DNA from: Entomomonas sp. E2T0
Lineage (GTDB): Bacteria; Pseudomonadota; Gammaproteobacteria; Pseudomonadales; Pseudomonadaceae
Direction of reading: 5' to 3'
Length of the DNA stretch: 64,000 nucleotides
NCBI RefSeq assembly: GCF_025985425.1
Contig: NZ_CP094972.1
Coordinates: 124,001-188,000 of the forward strand
In this document: positions 50,262 to 60,351 of the stretch, one piece after another
How positions within the stretch are numbered: the first letter of the stretch is position 1
How the letters are laid out: the number at the start of each line of letters is the position of its first letter
Made by a program: the position numbers and the translations under genes
The notes under the pieces: model-generated
What the model saw: the letters and a program-made list of their open reading frames with translations, nothing else
Told to the model about the DNA's origin: nothing
Database searches by the model: none

Positions 50262-52115
50262 ATGTGTGGAATTGTAGGAGCTATTGCTGAGCGTAATGTT
50301 ACCGCACTCTTAATTGAAGGGCTAAAACGACTTGAATATCGTGGCTATGACAGTGCTGGATTAGCTATTATCGATAATAAACAAAATCTACAAAGGGTTC
50401 GCCGCACAGGTAAAGTTAACCAGCTTGCTCAAGCACTACAACAAGATTCAAATTTTACTGGCAAAATAGGAATTGCTCATACACGTTGGGCTACCCATGG
50501 TGCACCTACTGAACAAAATGCTCATCCACACTTCTCACATAATCAAGTAGCCATAGTACATAATGGCATTATAGAAAATCATGAGCTATTAAGGGAACAC
50601 CTTATTACCCTTGGTTATGAGTTTACTTCGCAAACAGATACAGAGGTTATTGCTCACCTACTCCATTACAAACTAACTGAAATCGGAGACCTTACTACTG
50701 CACTCAAAGCAACAGTTAAAGAACTTCATGGCGCTTATGGTTTGGCCGCCATGTGTATACAACAGCCTGACCGTATTGTAGCAGCTCGAAGTGGTAGTCC
50801 ATTAGTTATTGGGCTTGGTATTGGCGAGAACTTTTTAGCCTCTGACCAACTGGCATTAAGACAAGTCACTGACCGTTTTATTTACCTAGAAGAAGGCGAT
50901 ATTGCTGAAATTACCCGTGACACTGTCAAATTGTGGGATCAACAAGGACGAGAAGTTCACCGTGAAATTATAACAGCCCAAGAAAATGCCGAAGCAGCAG
51001 ATAAAGGTGAGTTTCGTCATTTTATGATGAAAGAAATTTATGAACAACCTACTGTTATTCAAACAACTCTCAATGGTCGAATTACTGATAATCAAATCAA
51101 TGTACAAAGCTTTGGACCTAATGCAGAACAACTTTTTACTCAAGTTAAAAATATTCAAATTGTAGCTTGTGGCACAAGTTATCATGCCGGCTTAGTAGCT
51201 CGCTACTGGTTAGAAGCGTTAGTTGGTATTCCTTGTCAAGTGGAAGTAGCTAGTGAATTCCGTTACCGTCGTGTTGCCGTTCAACCTGATACTTTATTCA
51301 TTACTATTTCCCAGTCCGGCGAAACAGCAGATACCTTAGCTGCTTTACGCAATGCTTTCTCTGAAACTTATACCACAGGCAACTACTTAGATAGCCTTAC
51401 CATTTGTAATAATCCAACTAGCTCTCTAGTTAGAGAGTCTGGACTAACCTTATTAACCAAAGCAGGACCAGAAATTGGTGTGGCATCTACTAAAGCGTTT
51501 ACCACCCAACTAACCGCCTTACTATTGCTTACCCTTGCTTTAGGAAAAGTACGTAACACGCTTAATCCTGAATTAGAAGCAACTTTAGTTAAAGAATTAC
51601 GCCGTTTACCAAGCCGTATTGATGAAGCATTAGCAACCAATAACACTATTGAAAAAATAGCTGAATGTTTTGCTGAAAAGCACCATGCTCTTTTCTTAGG
51701 TAGAGGCGCTCAATACCCTGTGGCGATGGAAGGTTCTTTAAAGCTAAAAGAAATTTCTTATATTCATGCAGAAGCTTATCCTGCTGGTGAGCTAAAACAT
51801 GGCCCATTAGCTCTTGTCGATGCAGATATGCCCGTTATTACAGTCGCACCCAATAACGCGCTAGTAGAAAAACTTAAATCCAATTTACAAGAAGTACGTG
51901 CTAGAGGTGGCGAGCTTTTTGTATTTGCAGATGAAACCATAGATATCAAAGAAGATAAGTTTACTCATGTAGTGAATATGCCACATATTCATGATGTGCT
52001 ATCACCTATTCTCTATACTATTCCATTACAACTTCTCTCTTATTATGTGGCTATTTTAAAAGGAACCGATGTAGATCAACCACGTAACCTAGCTAAAAGC
52101 GTTACTGTTGAATAA
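50262..52115 (+). CDS. glmS: Glutamine--fructose-6-phosphate aminotransferase (isomerizing)
   Basis: GlmS makes glucosamine-6-phosphate from fructose-6-phosphate and glutamine, the first step toward UDP-GlcNAc. The start is ATG 50262 ([33 protein letters not shown]), placing nucleophile Cys2 next to the initiator; the frame is open upstream to 50211 inside the regulator gene. The 617 residues include [18 protein letters not shown], the sugar isomerase motifs [15 protein letters not shown] and [17 protein letters not shown], and the C-terminal [13 protein letters not shown]. Confidence 0.97.
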   Translation: MCGIVGAIAERNVTALLIEGLKRLEYRGYDSAGLAIIDNKQNLQRVRRTGKVNQLAQALQQDSNFTGKIGIAHTRWATHGAPTEQNAHPHFSHNQVAIVHNGIIENHELLREHLITLGYEFTSQTDTEVIAHLLHYKLTEIGDLTTALKATVKELHGAYGLAAMCIQQPDRIVAARSGSPLVIGLGIGENFLASDQLALRQVTDRFIYLEEGDIAEITRDTVKLWDQQGREVHREIITAQENAEAADKGEFRHFMMKEIYEQPTVIQTTLNGRITDNQINVQSFGPNAEQLFTQVKNIQIVACGTSYHAGLVARYWLEALVGIPCQVEVASEFRYRRVAVQPDTLFITISQSGETADTLAALRNAFSETYTTGNYLDSLTICNNPTSSLVRESGLTLLTKAGPEIGVASTKAFTTQLTALLLLTLALGKVRNTLNPELEATLVKELRRLPSRIDEALATNNTIEKIAECFAEKHHALFLGRGAQYPVAMEGSLKLKEISYIHAEAYPAGELKHGPLALVDADMPVITVAPNNALVEKLKSNLQEVRARGGELFVFADETIDIKEDKFTHVVNMPHIHDVLSPILYTIPLQLLSYYVAILKGTDVDQPRNLAKSVTVE

Positions 52116-52129
52116 TAGCCAATAAAAAA

Positions 52130-52157
52130 GGATTAGTAATTAACTAATCCTTTTTTT
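52130..52157 (+). terminator. Terminator of glmR-glmS
   Basis: GGATTAGT and ACTAATCC form an 8-bp stem with a 5-base loop, preceded by an A run and followed by seven Ts, 14 bases after the glmS stop. Confidence 0.92.
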
Positions 52158-52158
52158 A

Positions 52159-52400
52159 TTAACTAAACAACTTATAATTAAGCCCTACCTTCACTGTATT
52201 ACTCTCTGCTTTATTATCAAATTGTCCTTATTAATTAGCTGAAATACTGGTATTTAGCATTAGATTAACTTCTACTCCAAACTTAGTAATAGTAGTGTCT
52301 TTAGTAATAAGCACCTAAGCTTATCTTAGCTTTATCAGTAATACGCAATTTATCTCTCAAACCAACAGTTGAGAAAGTTGCTTCATTCTCACTTTTTTAA
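52159..52400 (-). pseudogene. Relic of an outer-membrane beta-barrel (autotransporter-like) C-terminus
   Basis: In the 380-base gap after glmS, minus-strand frames give ENEATFSTVGLRDKLRITDKAKISLGAYY. After a frameshift this continues as KDTTITKFGVEVNLMLNTSISAN, two in-frame stops, then GQFDNKAESNTVKVGLNYKLF close to the end. Alternating hydrophobic strands, the GQF-type hairpin and a terminal aromatic residue are typical of the last strands of autotransporter barrels. Only the end of the gene survives. No passenger domain is nearby. Confidence 0.65.
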
Positions 52401-52495
52401 CTGAGCCTCTTTCTTAAACTTATGACTATTCAACATAAAATATTTCTTTACTGCTTTTAACAAATCATCAATTAGCTTTATATAAAATAGTACAA

Positions 52496-53473
52496 TTACC
52501 AGTTTTTCTGTGGGTTAGGCTTAAAATAAATCTTCTGACCACGTTGTAAATTTACTAAACTAGGATTATCTTTAGTTAATTCAACTTCTAAAAAGTCCTT
52601 TTGATTGGCAGGCTTTATCGTTACACGAGTTATAGCGCCCAAAGGCCTAATATCCAATGCTTCTGCTTCAAAAAAACCTTGCTCTTGCCGTGATGAAATA
52701 ATTACCTCATGCGGCCTAAAGAGTATTTCTTGGTTACCCACAGTAAAGCGATTAGAATCGCCTAAAAAATGATACACAAAATCATTAGCAGGCTTATCAT
52801 ATAATTCTGCAGGTGAACCTACTTGTTCAATTACCCCTTTATTCATCACCACAATACGATCAGAAACCTCCATCGCTTCTTCTTGATCATGGGTTACAAA
52901 TACACTGGTTAAATGAATCTCATCATGTAAACGTGCTAACCAACGACGTAACTCTTTACGTACTTTAGCATCTAGTGCACCAAAAGGTTCATCAAGTAGT
53001 AATACTTTAGGTTCTACTGCTAATGCACGCGCCAAAGCAATACGTTGCCGTTGACCACCGGATAACTGATCAGGATAACGATCACCCAACCAATCAAGTT
53101 GTACCATCTGTAATAAATACTGTACTTTTTCTTTAATCACTTTTTCAGTAGGGCGCTCGCTACGAGGCTTCATTCTTAAACCAAAAGCCACATTATCAAA
53201 TACTGTCATATGACGGAATAATGCATAATGCTGAAACACAAATCCCACATTACGATCACGTACATCATGACCACTTACATCTTCGCCATGAAAGATAATA
53301 CTGCCTGTGTCAGGTGTTTCCAAACCTGCAATAATTCGTAGCAAGCTGGTTTTACCACAACCTGAAGGGCCTAATAAAGCAACTAACTCACCACTTTTAA
53401 TCTCTAAATTAATATTATTAAGTGCCCTAAAGTTACCAAAGTTTTTAGTGACATTTTCAACAGTTATACTCAT
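52496..53473 (-). CDS. cysA: Sulfate/thiosulfate ABC transporter ATP-binding protein
   Basis: CysA powers sulfate import. The 325 residues contain Walker [14 protein letters not shown]-loop [11 protein letters not shown], signature [15 protein letters not shown], Walker [13 protein letters not shown] and H-loop [15 protein letters not shown], plus a C-terminal TOBE-like part (FRPHEVIIS). It overlaps the cysW stop by 4 bases and is last in sbp-cysT-cysW-cysA. Confidence 0.96.
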   Translation of the reverse strand: MSITVENVTKNFGNFRALNNINLEIKSGELVALLGPSGCGKTSLLRIIAGLETPDTGSIIFHGEDVSGHDVRDRNVGFVFQHYALFRHMTVFDNVAFGLRMKPRSERPTEKVIKEKVQYLLQMVQLDWLGDRYPDQLSGGQRQRIALARALAVEPKVLLLDEPFGALDAKVRKELRRWLARLHDEIHLTSVFVTHDQEEAMEVSDRIVVMNKGVIEQVGSPAELYDKPANDFVYHFLGDSNRFTVGNQEILFRPHEVIISSRQEQGFFEAEALDIRPLGAITRVTIKPANQKDFLEVELTKDNPSLVNLQRGQKIYFKPNPQKNW

Positions 53474-54321
53474 ACAGCAGGACCCTCTGGACGTTGACGG
53501 GAGCGATTTAAACGAGACTCACTCCATTGACGAAGCAATAACACCACCAACGCCATTATTAGTAATAAGATGGCTACACTAAATGCAGCAACAATATTGT
53601 ATTCGTTATAAAGAATTTCGATATGTAAAGGTAAAGTATTGGTATAACCACGAATGTGACCAGATACCACTGAAACAGCACCAAACTCCCCCATAGCTCT
53701 AGCAGTACATAGAACTACACCATACAGTAAAGCCCATTTAATATTCGGCAGAGTAATATACCAGAAAATTTTAAAGCCACTAGCACCCAACAATCTGGCA
53801 GCTTCTTCCTCTTGCGTACCTTGTTCTTGCATTAACGGAATAAGTGAACGCGCCACAAAAGGAAACGTTACAAAGATGGTGGCTAATACAATACCAGGCA
53901 CTGCATAAACTATTTGGATATCGTGCTCGTTAAAGAAATCTGCAAAATAACTTTGTGCCCCAAATAATAAAACATAAATAAGACCAGCTACTACTGGAGA
54001 AATTGAAAACGGCAAATCGATTAAAGTAACTAAGATACTCTTACCCCAAAACTCGTATTTAGTCACACACCATGCCGCAGCAATACCAAAAATAATATTC
54101 AATGGTACCGAAATACCTGTAGCTATTAAGGTAAGTTTAAAAGCAGAAATAGCATCAGGCTCTCTAATGGCATTCCAAAACTCACCCAGTCCTTTAGCTA
54201 AACCTTGAGAAACAACCGCCCATAACGGTAAAAGTAACACTAAAATAAAAATTAACCATGCCAATATAATTAAAATAAGGGCTGTCCATGAAAACTTACC
54301 TGTGTATTTAGAACGTATCAT
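53470..54321 (-). CDS. cysW: Sulfate ABC transporter permease CysW
   Basis: This is one of two inner-membrane subunits of the sulfate importer. The 283 residues have about six membrane segments and the EAA-type loop [32 protein letters not shown] that contacts CysA, with [15 protein letters not shown] downstream. It lies 9 bases after cysT. Confidence 0.94.
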   Translation of the reverse strand: MIRSKYTGKFSWTALILIILAWLIFILVLLLPLWAVVSQGLAKGLGEFWNAIREPDAISAFKLTLIATGISVPLNIIFGIAAAWCVTKYEFWGKSILVTLIDLPFSISPVVAGLIYVLLFGAQSYFADFFNEHDIQIVYAVPGIVLATIFVTFPFVARSLIPLMQEQGTQEEEAARLLGASGFKIFWYITLPNIKWALLYGVVLCTARAMGEFGAVSVVSGHIRGYTNTLPLHIEILYNEYNIVAAFSVAILLLIMALVVLLLRQWSESRLNRSRQRPEGPAV

Positions 54322-54330
54322 AATTCTGGC

Positions 54331-55185
54331 CTATGCCCTTACCACATTAAATAATTTCAAAAACATATTTAAAATATAAGTAGGTTTTAAATAACGCTGA
54401 ATTAAATTAATCATTAATAGCATAGCAAAGGAAATAATTAACATTAATACACCAATAGCAGTAGCGCCTATATAATCAAACTGATCCAGTTTTGACATAA
54501 TCAATAAAGGCAGTATTTCTGTTTTAAAAGGAATATTAGCGGAAATAAAAACTACTGAGCCATACTCCCCTATTCCTCTTGCCAAAGCTAAAGAAAAACC
54601 AGTTATCCACGCTGGAAATAAAATAGGAAAGACAACAAACAAAAAAGTTTGAAATCTATTTGCTCCTAAACTCCGAGAAGCTTCTTCTAGCTCACGGGGA
54701 ATATCCTTAATAACAGGTTGAACCGTCCGAACCGCAAAGGGTAAAGTAACAAACACCAAAGCAAGGGTAATACCTATGGGTGTATAAGCCACTTTAAAAG
54801 GTAATAATGAACCTATTAAACCCTGCGGTGCATATAAAGTAGTTAATGCTATACCTGCTACCGCTGTAGGTAAGGCAAAGGGTAAGTCCACCATGGCATC
54901 AATTAACTTTCTCCCTGGAAACTCATAACGCACCAATACCCATGCTAATAAGCTACCAATAATAGAAACAATAAAGGCCGATAATAAAGAGGTATAAATG
55001 GATAACTTTAAAGCAGACTGTAACTGTCTACTATTAAGAATAGTCCATAATTGTTCCATGGTAATTTGGCTGGCATAAAAGAACATACCAGCTAATGGAA
55101 TCAATACAATAAGAGAAAGCCACATTAGGGTATACCCTAATGTGAGGCCAAAACCTGGAATAACTGATGCTTTACGAAAAGACAT
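54331..55185 (-). CDS. cysT: Sulfate ABC transporter permease CysT (CysU)
   Basis: The 284 residues have about six membrane segments and the motif ELEEASRSLGANRFQTFLFVVFPILFPAWITGFSLALARGIGEYGSVVFIS. It starts 19 bases downstream of the sulfate-binding protein gene and pairs with CysW to form the channel. Confidence 0.94.
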   Translation of the reverse strand: MSFRKASVIPGFGLTLGYTLMWLSLIVLIPLAGMFFYASQITMEQLWTILNSRQLQSALKLSIYTSLLSAFIVSIIGSLLAWVLVRYEFPGRKLIDAMVDLPFALPTAVAGIALTTLYAPQGLIGSLLPFKVAYTPIGITLALVFVTLPFAVRTVQPVIKDIPRELEEASRSLGANRFQTFLFVVFPILFPAWITGFSLALARGIGEYGSVVFISANIPFKTEILPLLIMSKLDQFDYIGATAIGVLMLIISFAMLLMINLIQRYLKPTYILNMFLKLFNVVRA

Positions 55186-55204
55186 TACTTACATAATCCA
55201 ACTA

Positions 55205-56206
55205 TCAATGGTTTATTTCACTATAAATCTGGTCAAATATACCGTTATCATTAAAAAACTTAGGTTGTACAATCTTCCAACCACCAAACTCTTCGTCAAT
55301 GGTTACTAACTTTAATGCGGGGAATTGATCTTTAAACTCAGCCACTATTTTTTCATTGCGAGGACGATAAAAATTTTCAGCAATAATACGTTGTGCTGGT
55401 TCACTGTATAAATACTCTAAATAAGCAGTGGCTTGTTTGCGAGTACCTTTTCGATCTACATTAGCATCAACAACTGCAACAGGGGGTTCAGCAAGAATAG
55501 ACAGCGAAGGAGTCACTATTTCTAATTGGTCACCACCTTCCTCTTTTAAAGAAAGATAAGCTTCATTTTCCCAAGCAACAAGTACATCACCTAAACCACG
55601 TTGCACAAAGGTTATTGTTGAGCCTCTAGCACCAGTATCCAATACAGGAGTATTAGCAAAAATCTTTTTCACAAAGTCACGGACTTGCTCATCGCTACCA
55701 TATTTATGCTTCGCATAAGCCCAAGCAGCAAGAAAATTCCAACGTGCGCCACCTGATGTTTTAGGATTTGGAGTAATAACTTGTACACCATTTTTAACTA
55801 AGTCATCCCAATCTTTAATATTTTTAGGATTTCCTTTACGTACTACAAAAACAATAGTTGAGGTGTAAGGAGTACTATTATTAGGTAACCTTGTTTGCCA
55901 ATCCTTATCAATTAACGGCTGTTTTAAATTAACTGCCTCAATATCTCCTGCTAACGCTAAAGTAACCACATCTGCTCTTAATCCATCAATCACTGCTCTT
56001 GCTTGCTTACCTGAACCACCATGCGAGTTTTTAATGGTCAGTGTCTCACCTGTTGTTTCTTGCCAATGTTTTTTAAACGCTTCATTATAAGATTGATAAA
56101 GCTCACGGGTTGGATCATAAGACACATTAAGCAACTCAGCAGCTATTACTTGAGTTGTTAATAATACTCCCACAACACCTGCTATTGTTTTCTTTAAAGT
56201 AGACAT
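55205..56206 (-). CDS. sbp: Periplasmic sulfate-binding protein
   Basis: The 333 residues begin with a signal peptide ([23 protein letters not shown]). The mature sequence has [69 protein letters not shown] and [29 protein letters not shown], all typical of Sbp/CysP. It delivers sulfate or thiosulfate to CysTWA. Confidence 0.95.
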   Translation of the reverse strand: MSTLKKTIAGVVGVLLTTQVIAAELLNVSYDPTRELYQSYNEAFKKHWQETTGETLTIKNSHGGSGKQARAVIDGLRADVVTLALAGDIEAVNLKQPLIDKDWQTRLPNNSTPYTSTIVFVVRKGNPKNIKDWDDLVKNGVQVITPNPKTSGGARWNFLAAWAYAKHKYGSDEQVRDFVKKIFANTPVLDTGARGSTITFVQRGLGDVLVAWENEAYLSLKEEGGDQLEIVTPSLSILAEPPVAVVDANVDRKGTRKQATAYLEYLYSEPAQRIIAENFYRPRNEKIVAEFKDQFPALKLVTIDEEFGGWKIVQPKFFNDNGIFDQIYSEINH

Positions 56207-56264
56207 AATGGCCTCTTCCCAATTTTATTTAGATTGTTGGGTAGCATTCTAACGAGCTTTTTTT

Positions 56265-56279
56265 ATTCTTAAAAAGAAT
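56265..56279 (-). promoter_or_regulatory. Palindrome in the sbp promoter (candidate CysB site)
   Basis: ATTCTTAAAAAGAAT is a 15-bp dyad about 60 bases upstream of sbp. On the minus strand a TAGAAT -10 follows about 20 bases later, and the dyad overlaps its poor -35. This layout suits activator-dependent control, with CysB the natural candidate by function. Confidence 0.45.
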
Positions 56280-56342
56280 TTTTAATAAGGTACTTATGCG
56301 TTTATGGAATATATAAACTTACCAATTATTTTTCTAATTAAT

Positions 56343-56372
56343 AAAAAAGGCAGAATAAATCTGCCTTTTTAT
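56343..56372 (-). terminator. Terminator of metK
   Basis: GGCAGA and TCTGCC, extended by A-T pairs, form a stem around a 5-base loop. On the minus strand it is followed by a run of Ts, 14 bases past the metK stop. Confidence 0.9.
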
Positions 56373-56386
56373 TAATTTACCTTAAC

Positions 56387-57580
56387 TTACTTAATGCCAG
56401 CATCTGCTTTTAATGCCTCTGCTTTATCAGTACGTTCCCAAGTAAAAGTAGTAAAGGTATCATCGCCTACTGTTTTTTGTTGTGGAATACGTCCAAAGTG
56501 TCCATAAGCTGCCGTCTCTTGATACATTGGATGTAATAAATCTAACATAGTAGTAATGGCATAAGGACGAAGATCAAAGTGCTGACGCACTAATTGAATA
56601 ATCTTCTCATCACTTACTTTACCTGTACCAAAGGTATTAATCGAAATAGAAGTAGGCTGTGCCACACCAATAGCATAAGATACTTGAATTTCACAACGAT
56701 CTGCTAAACCTGCCGCCACAATATTTTTAGCCACATAACGACCCGCATAAGCCGCACTACGGTCAACTTTTGATGGATCTTTACCAGAGAAAGCACCACC
56801 ACCATGACGCGCCATACCACCATAGCTATCTACGATAATCTTACGACCTGTTAACCCGCAATCACCTACAGGACCACCAATAATAAATTGACCTGTCGGA
56901 TTAATATGGAATTGAGTATCTTTATGTAATAACTCTGCTGGAATAACATGTTTAACAATTAATTCCATTACTGCTTCTTGAATATCTTTTTGTGATACAT
57001 CAGGATTATGTTGCGTAGACAATACAATCGCATCAATACCCACCACTTTACCATTGTCATAACGACAAGTAACTTGTGATTTAGCATCTGGGCGAAGCCA
57101 AGGTAATAAACCACTTTTACGTGCTTCTGATTGACGTTCAACTAAACGATGAGAGAAACAAATAGGCGCTGGCATTAATACATCAGACTCATTGCTTGCA
57201 TATCCAAACATTAAACCTTGGTCACCTGCACCTTGATCTTCTGGTTTCTGTCTATCTACACCTTGTGCAATATCAACTGACTGCTTACCAATTACATTAA
57301 GTACACCACAAGTTGCACCGTCAAATCCCACATCTGATGAAGTATAACCAATATCACAAATAACACGACGAACTAATTCTTCTAAATCCACCCATGCATT
57401 GGTGGAAATTTCACCAGCAATAATAGCCACACCTGTTTTTACTAAAGTTTCACAAGCCACACGTGCAAGTTTATCTTGAGCAATAATAGCATCTAATATC
57501 GCATCGGAAATCTGATCTGCAATTTTATCTGGATGTCCCTCAGAAACTGACTCTGAAGTAAAGAGTGCATATTCACTCAT
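56387..57580 (-). CDS. metK: S-adenosylmethionine synthetase
   Basis: MetK makes SAM from methionine and ATP. ATG 57580 ([30 protein letters not shown]) gives 397 residues; the frame is open 5 codons further. Motifs are [78 protein letters not shown]. It lies 55 bases after the ArsR-methyltransferase gene, which probably shares its promoter. Confidence 0.97.
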   Translation of the reverse strand: MSEYALFTSESVSEGHPDKIADQISDAILDAIIAQDKLARVACETLVKTGVAIIAGEISTNAWVDLEELVRRVICDIGYTSSDVGFDGATCGVLNVIGKQSVDIAQGVDRQKPEDQGAGDQGLMFGYASNESDVLMPAPICFSHRLVERQSEARKSGLLPWLRPDAKSQVTCRYDNGKVVGIDAIVLSTQHNPDVSQKDIQEAVMELIVKHVIPAELLHKDTQFHINPTGQFIIGGPVGDCGLTGRKIIVDSYGGMARHGGGAFSGKDPSKVDRSAAYAGRYVAKNIVAAGLADRCEIQVSYAIGVAQPTSISINTFGTGKVSDEKIIQLVRQHFDLRPYAITTMLDLLHPMYQETAAYGHFGRIPQQKTVGDDTFTTFTWERTDKAEALKADAGIK

Positions 57581-57635
57581 CACAAAACTCCTCATATTAA
57601 ATAATATAACTGATCACTTTATTACTAAAGAATCG

Positions 57636-58598
57636 CTAAACAGCACAAAAGCATCTTATCTGTAGTTGAAAACCATTACGTAAACCTATATACAAACTTT
57701 CGTCTGGCTTAAACCCTGCACTACTAGCCCAATGAGTTAATTCATCTGGCTCAAAACCTAGCCATAAATCACCACAAGTTTTAGTAACCCAATCTTGTTC
57801 ATGATGACATAACTCTGCCACTAATAAATTACCTGATGCTTTTAAACAACTTTTAAAATGTTGGAAAGCATCAGCTGGTGCTGGTAAATGATGTAACACC
57901 ATATTAGCCACTATACAATCTAATGGGTTAGTTACCTGTAGCTTAGTAGCATCTGCCTTCTTTAGAATAACATTAGGCAGCTGTTGCTGCTGACAATATT
58001 GCTCTGCTAATTGTAGCATTTCCGCATTATTATCGACTGCAATTACTTCTTTAAAGCGCTTAGCCAGTAATGGTAAAAACTTGCCATCACCAGGCCCCAC
58101 CTCTAACGCAATAGCCTCTTTATTAAAACCTTTACTATCAATAATCTTCAAAATATTATCTTGATAATGTTTCAGGTCAACAATCACATCTTGCTGATCT
58201 ATACCATCGCCTTTTGCAAGATTAGTAAAGAAAATTCGACTAGCCTCTGCTCTTTCAGCATAAATGATATTAAGATTTTGTTGCAGCTCATTTGGTATTG
58301 CTAAACCATCAATTTCGGCTAATAAGCTTTGATGAAATCTACTCAAAGAATGCTCTACAGAAAGTGTTCTACGATAAAATATAGTATTTCCTTCACGCCT
58401 AGTTATCACTAGGCCTGCTTGCAATAACACCTTTAAATGGTGGCTCATTCCTGACTGTGTAGTATTAAACAACTGGGTAAGCTCTAAAACACCAAACGAA
58501 TTATGCAATAAAACCCTTAATACCATAACCCGCAGCGGTTCACTCACTGCTTTACATAGATTGGCAAAATTATCAATAGTTAGGTTAGAAGCTGGCAT
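57636..58598 (-). CDS. ArsR-type regulator fused to a SAM-dependent methyltransferase domain
   Basis: The 320 residues have a winged helix at about 8-90 (CKAVSEPLRVMVLRVLLHNSFGVLELTQLFNTTQSGMSHHLKVLLQAGLVITRREGNTIFYR) and a class I methyltransferase fold at about 160-280 (ALEVGPGDGKFLPLL, motif I at 164-173; IVANMVLHHLP). Fusions of this kind next to metK occur in Pseudomonas and are thought to sense S-adenosylhomocysteine (SahR-like); that assignment is inference. No metal-binding CxC of classic ArsR is present. Confidence 0.82.
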   Translation of the reverse strand: MPASNLTIDNFANLCKAVSEPLRVMVLRVLLHNSFGVLELTQLFNTTQSGMSHHLKVLLQAGLVITRREGNTIFYRRTLSVEHSLSRFHQSLLAEIDGLAIPNELQQNLNIIYAERAEASRIFFTNLAKGDGIDQQDVIVDLKHYQDNILKIIDSKGFNKEAIALEVGPGDGKFLPLLAKRFKEVIAVDNNAEMLQLAEQYCQQQQLPNVILKKADATKLQVTNPLDCIVANMVLHHLPAPADAFQHFKSCLKASGNLLVAELCHHEQDWVTKTCGDLWLGFEPDELTHWASSAGFKPDESLYIGLRNGFQLQIRCFCAV

Positions 58599-58636
58599 AG
58601 CTGCGCAGTCTACCCAGAAAATGACAAAACAACAAG

Positions 58637-58662
58637 TCTATATCAATTTTTTTTGATATAGA
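58637..58662 (-). promoter_or_regulatory. Operator-like palindrome upstream of the ArsR-methyltransferase gene
   Basis: TCTATATCAA and TTGATATAGA are perfect 10-bp inverted arms around six Ts, centred about 50 bases ahead of the regulator ATG. ArsR-family proteins bind dyads of this type, so this is the likely autoregulatory site controlling the regulator-metK unit. Confidence 0.65.
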
Positions 58663-58663
58663 T

Positions 58664-59284
58664 TTATTTTTTCAACTGAGTATAGTCTATTAAAAGACTA
58701 TCAGCAGGTTTCTCATGAAAGGAAATATTAGTATCAAATACTATATTTACTAGCTCTGCTATCATGATGGCGGTTAATCCCCAAATCTTAAATTGATGAT
58801 ATTGATAACAAGGGATATACCACTCAATATTTAAATAATCAATACGGTGAGTAACAATGCGTGGATCCTCTCTAAAATAGCTCAAGGGCACCGTAAAAAT
58901 TAATGCTATTTCATCTAAATTAGCTTGGTAAGAAAGAGAATCGTCGACAAAACCGACATAAGGCTTAACTTTTAAAAGATTTTTAGAAATTAATGTTGGT
59001 AAAGAACCTATAATTTCTACATTATCAGGTAATAAGGCTATTTCTTCTTCAGACTCACGCAATGCCGTTTGCAATAAATCTACATCCTCTGGATCACGTT
59101 TACCACCGGGGAAAGCAACCTCTCCACGATGAGAGGCCAATTTATCAGAACGCAATGTTAAGACTAACTCTGGTTGCTCTTTTTTAATAATAGGTATTAG
59201 TACAGCGGCTTCTTGCAAAGAACTGGGAAATAAAGGAGAACTTGGCTGGTATAGCTTAAGGCGTTCTTCAATATCTTGCCACAT
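58664..59284 (-). CDS. Nudix CoA pyrophosphatase (NudL-like)
   Basis: This enzyme would cleave CoA and acyl-CoAs to phosphopantetheine and 3',5'-ADP. The 206 residues have the family lead-in LTLRSDKLASHRGEVAFPGGKRDPEDVDLLQTALRESEEEIAL, which contains both the CoA-specific LLT.RS..L..H.G...FPGG motif and an intact Nudix REx2EE core. It is 13 bases downstream of the GIY-YIG gene. Confidence 0.9.
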   Translation of the reverse strand: MWQDIEERLKLYQPSSPLFPSSLQEAAVLIPIIKKEQPELVLTLRSDKLASHRGEVAFPGGKRDPEDVDLLQTALRESEEEIALLPDNVEIIGSLPTLISKNLLKVKPYVGFVDDSLSYQANLDEIALIFTVPLSYFREDPRIVTHRIDYLNIEWYIPCYQYHQFKIWGLTAIMIAELVNIVFDTNISFHEKPADSLLIDYTQLKK

Positions 59285-59297
59285 AACATTATCTTCC

Positions 59298-59636
59298 TCA
59301 TGCTTGTAAAATATCAGCTAATGTTAAAGAGGGTTCTTTATTATAAATAGGTAACTGAAACCCTTTACAACCATTAATAACTAACTGTTCTTTATTATAT
59401 TTAGTTAATTGCTTTATTTCACTTTCTCTTTTTAAAGCATGGGATTTAGATTCGCATTGCTCAATATAAACTAATGCTATGGGCTTGCTTGTTGAAAAAA
59501 ACTTAGCCCCCTTACCCTGACAGTGCTTATAAAATCTTGCAACAGGATCATGGCTACTACCACAATAGAGTTTCCCATGCTCAGTACGTATTAAGTAAAC
59601 ATACCAAATCTTATCAGTTTTGACTATTTCTATCAC
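59298..59636 (-). CDS. GIY-YIG nuclease family protein (YhbQ-like)
   Basis: This small single-domain GIY-YIG protein shows WYVYLIRTEHGKLYCGSSHDPVARFYKHCQGKGAKFFSTSKPIALVYIEQ and SHALKRESEIKQL. In YhbQ relatives this domain is often encoded alone and the cellular role is unclear. No ATG is available. The frame could start at GTG 59636 (used here, 112 residues) or at TTG 59657 or GTG 59654, all inside the 3' end of the phosphatidylcholine synthase gene. Confidence 0.85.
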   Translation of the reverse strand: MIEIVKTDKIWYVYLIRTEHGKLYCGSSHDPVARFYKHCQGKGAKFFSTSKPIALVYIEQCESKSHALKRESEIKQLTKYNKEQLVINGCKGFQLPIYNKEPSLTLADILQA

Positions 59637-60336
59637 TAATCGTTTGCCACACACCAAAACCGATAAAATAAAGACCTGAAATCCACCATAATATTAAAGT
59701 CCATGTTTTAAAATTGCCATACTGTGCAATTAAAAAACCACTAGTAATCAACCACACTAAACTAAATATAATATTTAATACCATTGCTTTACGAACTCTA
59801 AAAGGATGCAAAAACTTAACAGGTATTACTGACAATATCGCTAGTCCTATAATAGCCAAAAATGTTAAAACTGCAGGGGGATTAATTACTACAAAATATA
59901 ATGCAACAATATTCCATGTAGCAGGAAAACCTACAAAATAATTATCTTCACTTTTCATATTTACATTGCAAAAACAGAAAAAGGACGATAATAAAATAAT
60001 GGCTATTGATAATATCTGTGTACCATAAGGTAATGGTACAAAATAATAAATAAAGATAGCTGGTACAAAAACGTAGGTTAAATAATCAATGATTAAATCT
60101 AATATACTGCCATCAAATTCTGGTACTTGATTCTTTACATCATAACGACGTGCTAATGTACCATCAATACCATCTATTAATAAGGTAACCCCCATCCACA
60201 CAAAAGACATTTGTGGATCACCCTCTAAAATTGCCAATAATGCTAATAAACCAAATACCACACCACTAGCAGTAAACGCATGAACACCCCAAGCTTTAAG
60301 CTTTTTTATATCCATTTGCATAATAACTATCCCCAT
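59614..60336 (-). CDS. pcs: Phosphatidylcholine synthase
   Basis: Pcs condenses choline with CDP-diacylglycerol to make phosphatidylcholine in one step. The 240 residues have about seven membrane segments and the CDP-alcohol phosphotransferase motif DGTLARRYDVKNQVPEFDG...D...D, with N-terminal AWGVHAFTASGVVFGLLALLAI and the internal EDNYFVGFPATWNI typical of the Pcs branch. It requires exogenous choline, which suits a host-associated life. It may start at one of the Met codons 1-8. Confidence 0.88.
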   Translation of the reverse strand: MGIVIMQMDIKKLKAWGVHAFTASGVVFGLLALLAILEGDPQMSFVWMGVTLLIDGIDGTLARRYDVKNQVPEFDGSILDLIIDYLTYVFVPAIFIYYFVPLPYGTQILSIAIILLSSFFCFCNVNMKSEDNYFVGFPATWNIVALYFVVINPPAVLTFLAIIGLAILSVIPVKFLHPFRVRKAMVLNIIFSLVWLITSGFLIAQYGNFKTWTLILWWISGLYFIGFGVWQTISDRNSQN

Positions 60337-60351
60337 CCCCTAAGTATATAA

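Noticed and set aside
57581-57635. SAM riboswitch upstream of metK
   Set aside because: Only 55 bases separate metK from the preceding gene, with no conserved stems, and a protein regulator is encoded next door.
58637-58662. Palindrome as terminator of the CoA pyrophosphatase gene
   Set aside because: On the minus strand no T tract follows the hairpin; its position ahead of an ArsR-type gene fits an operator better.
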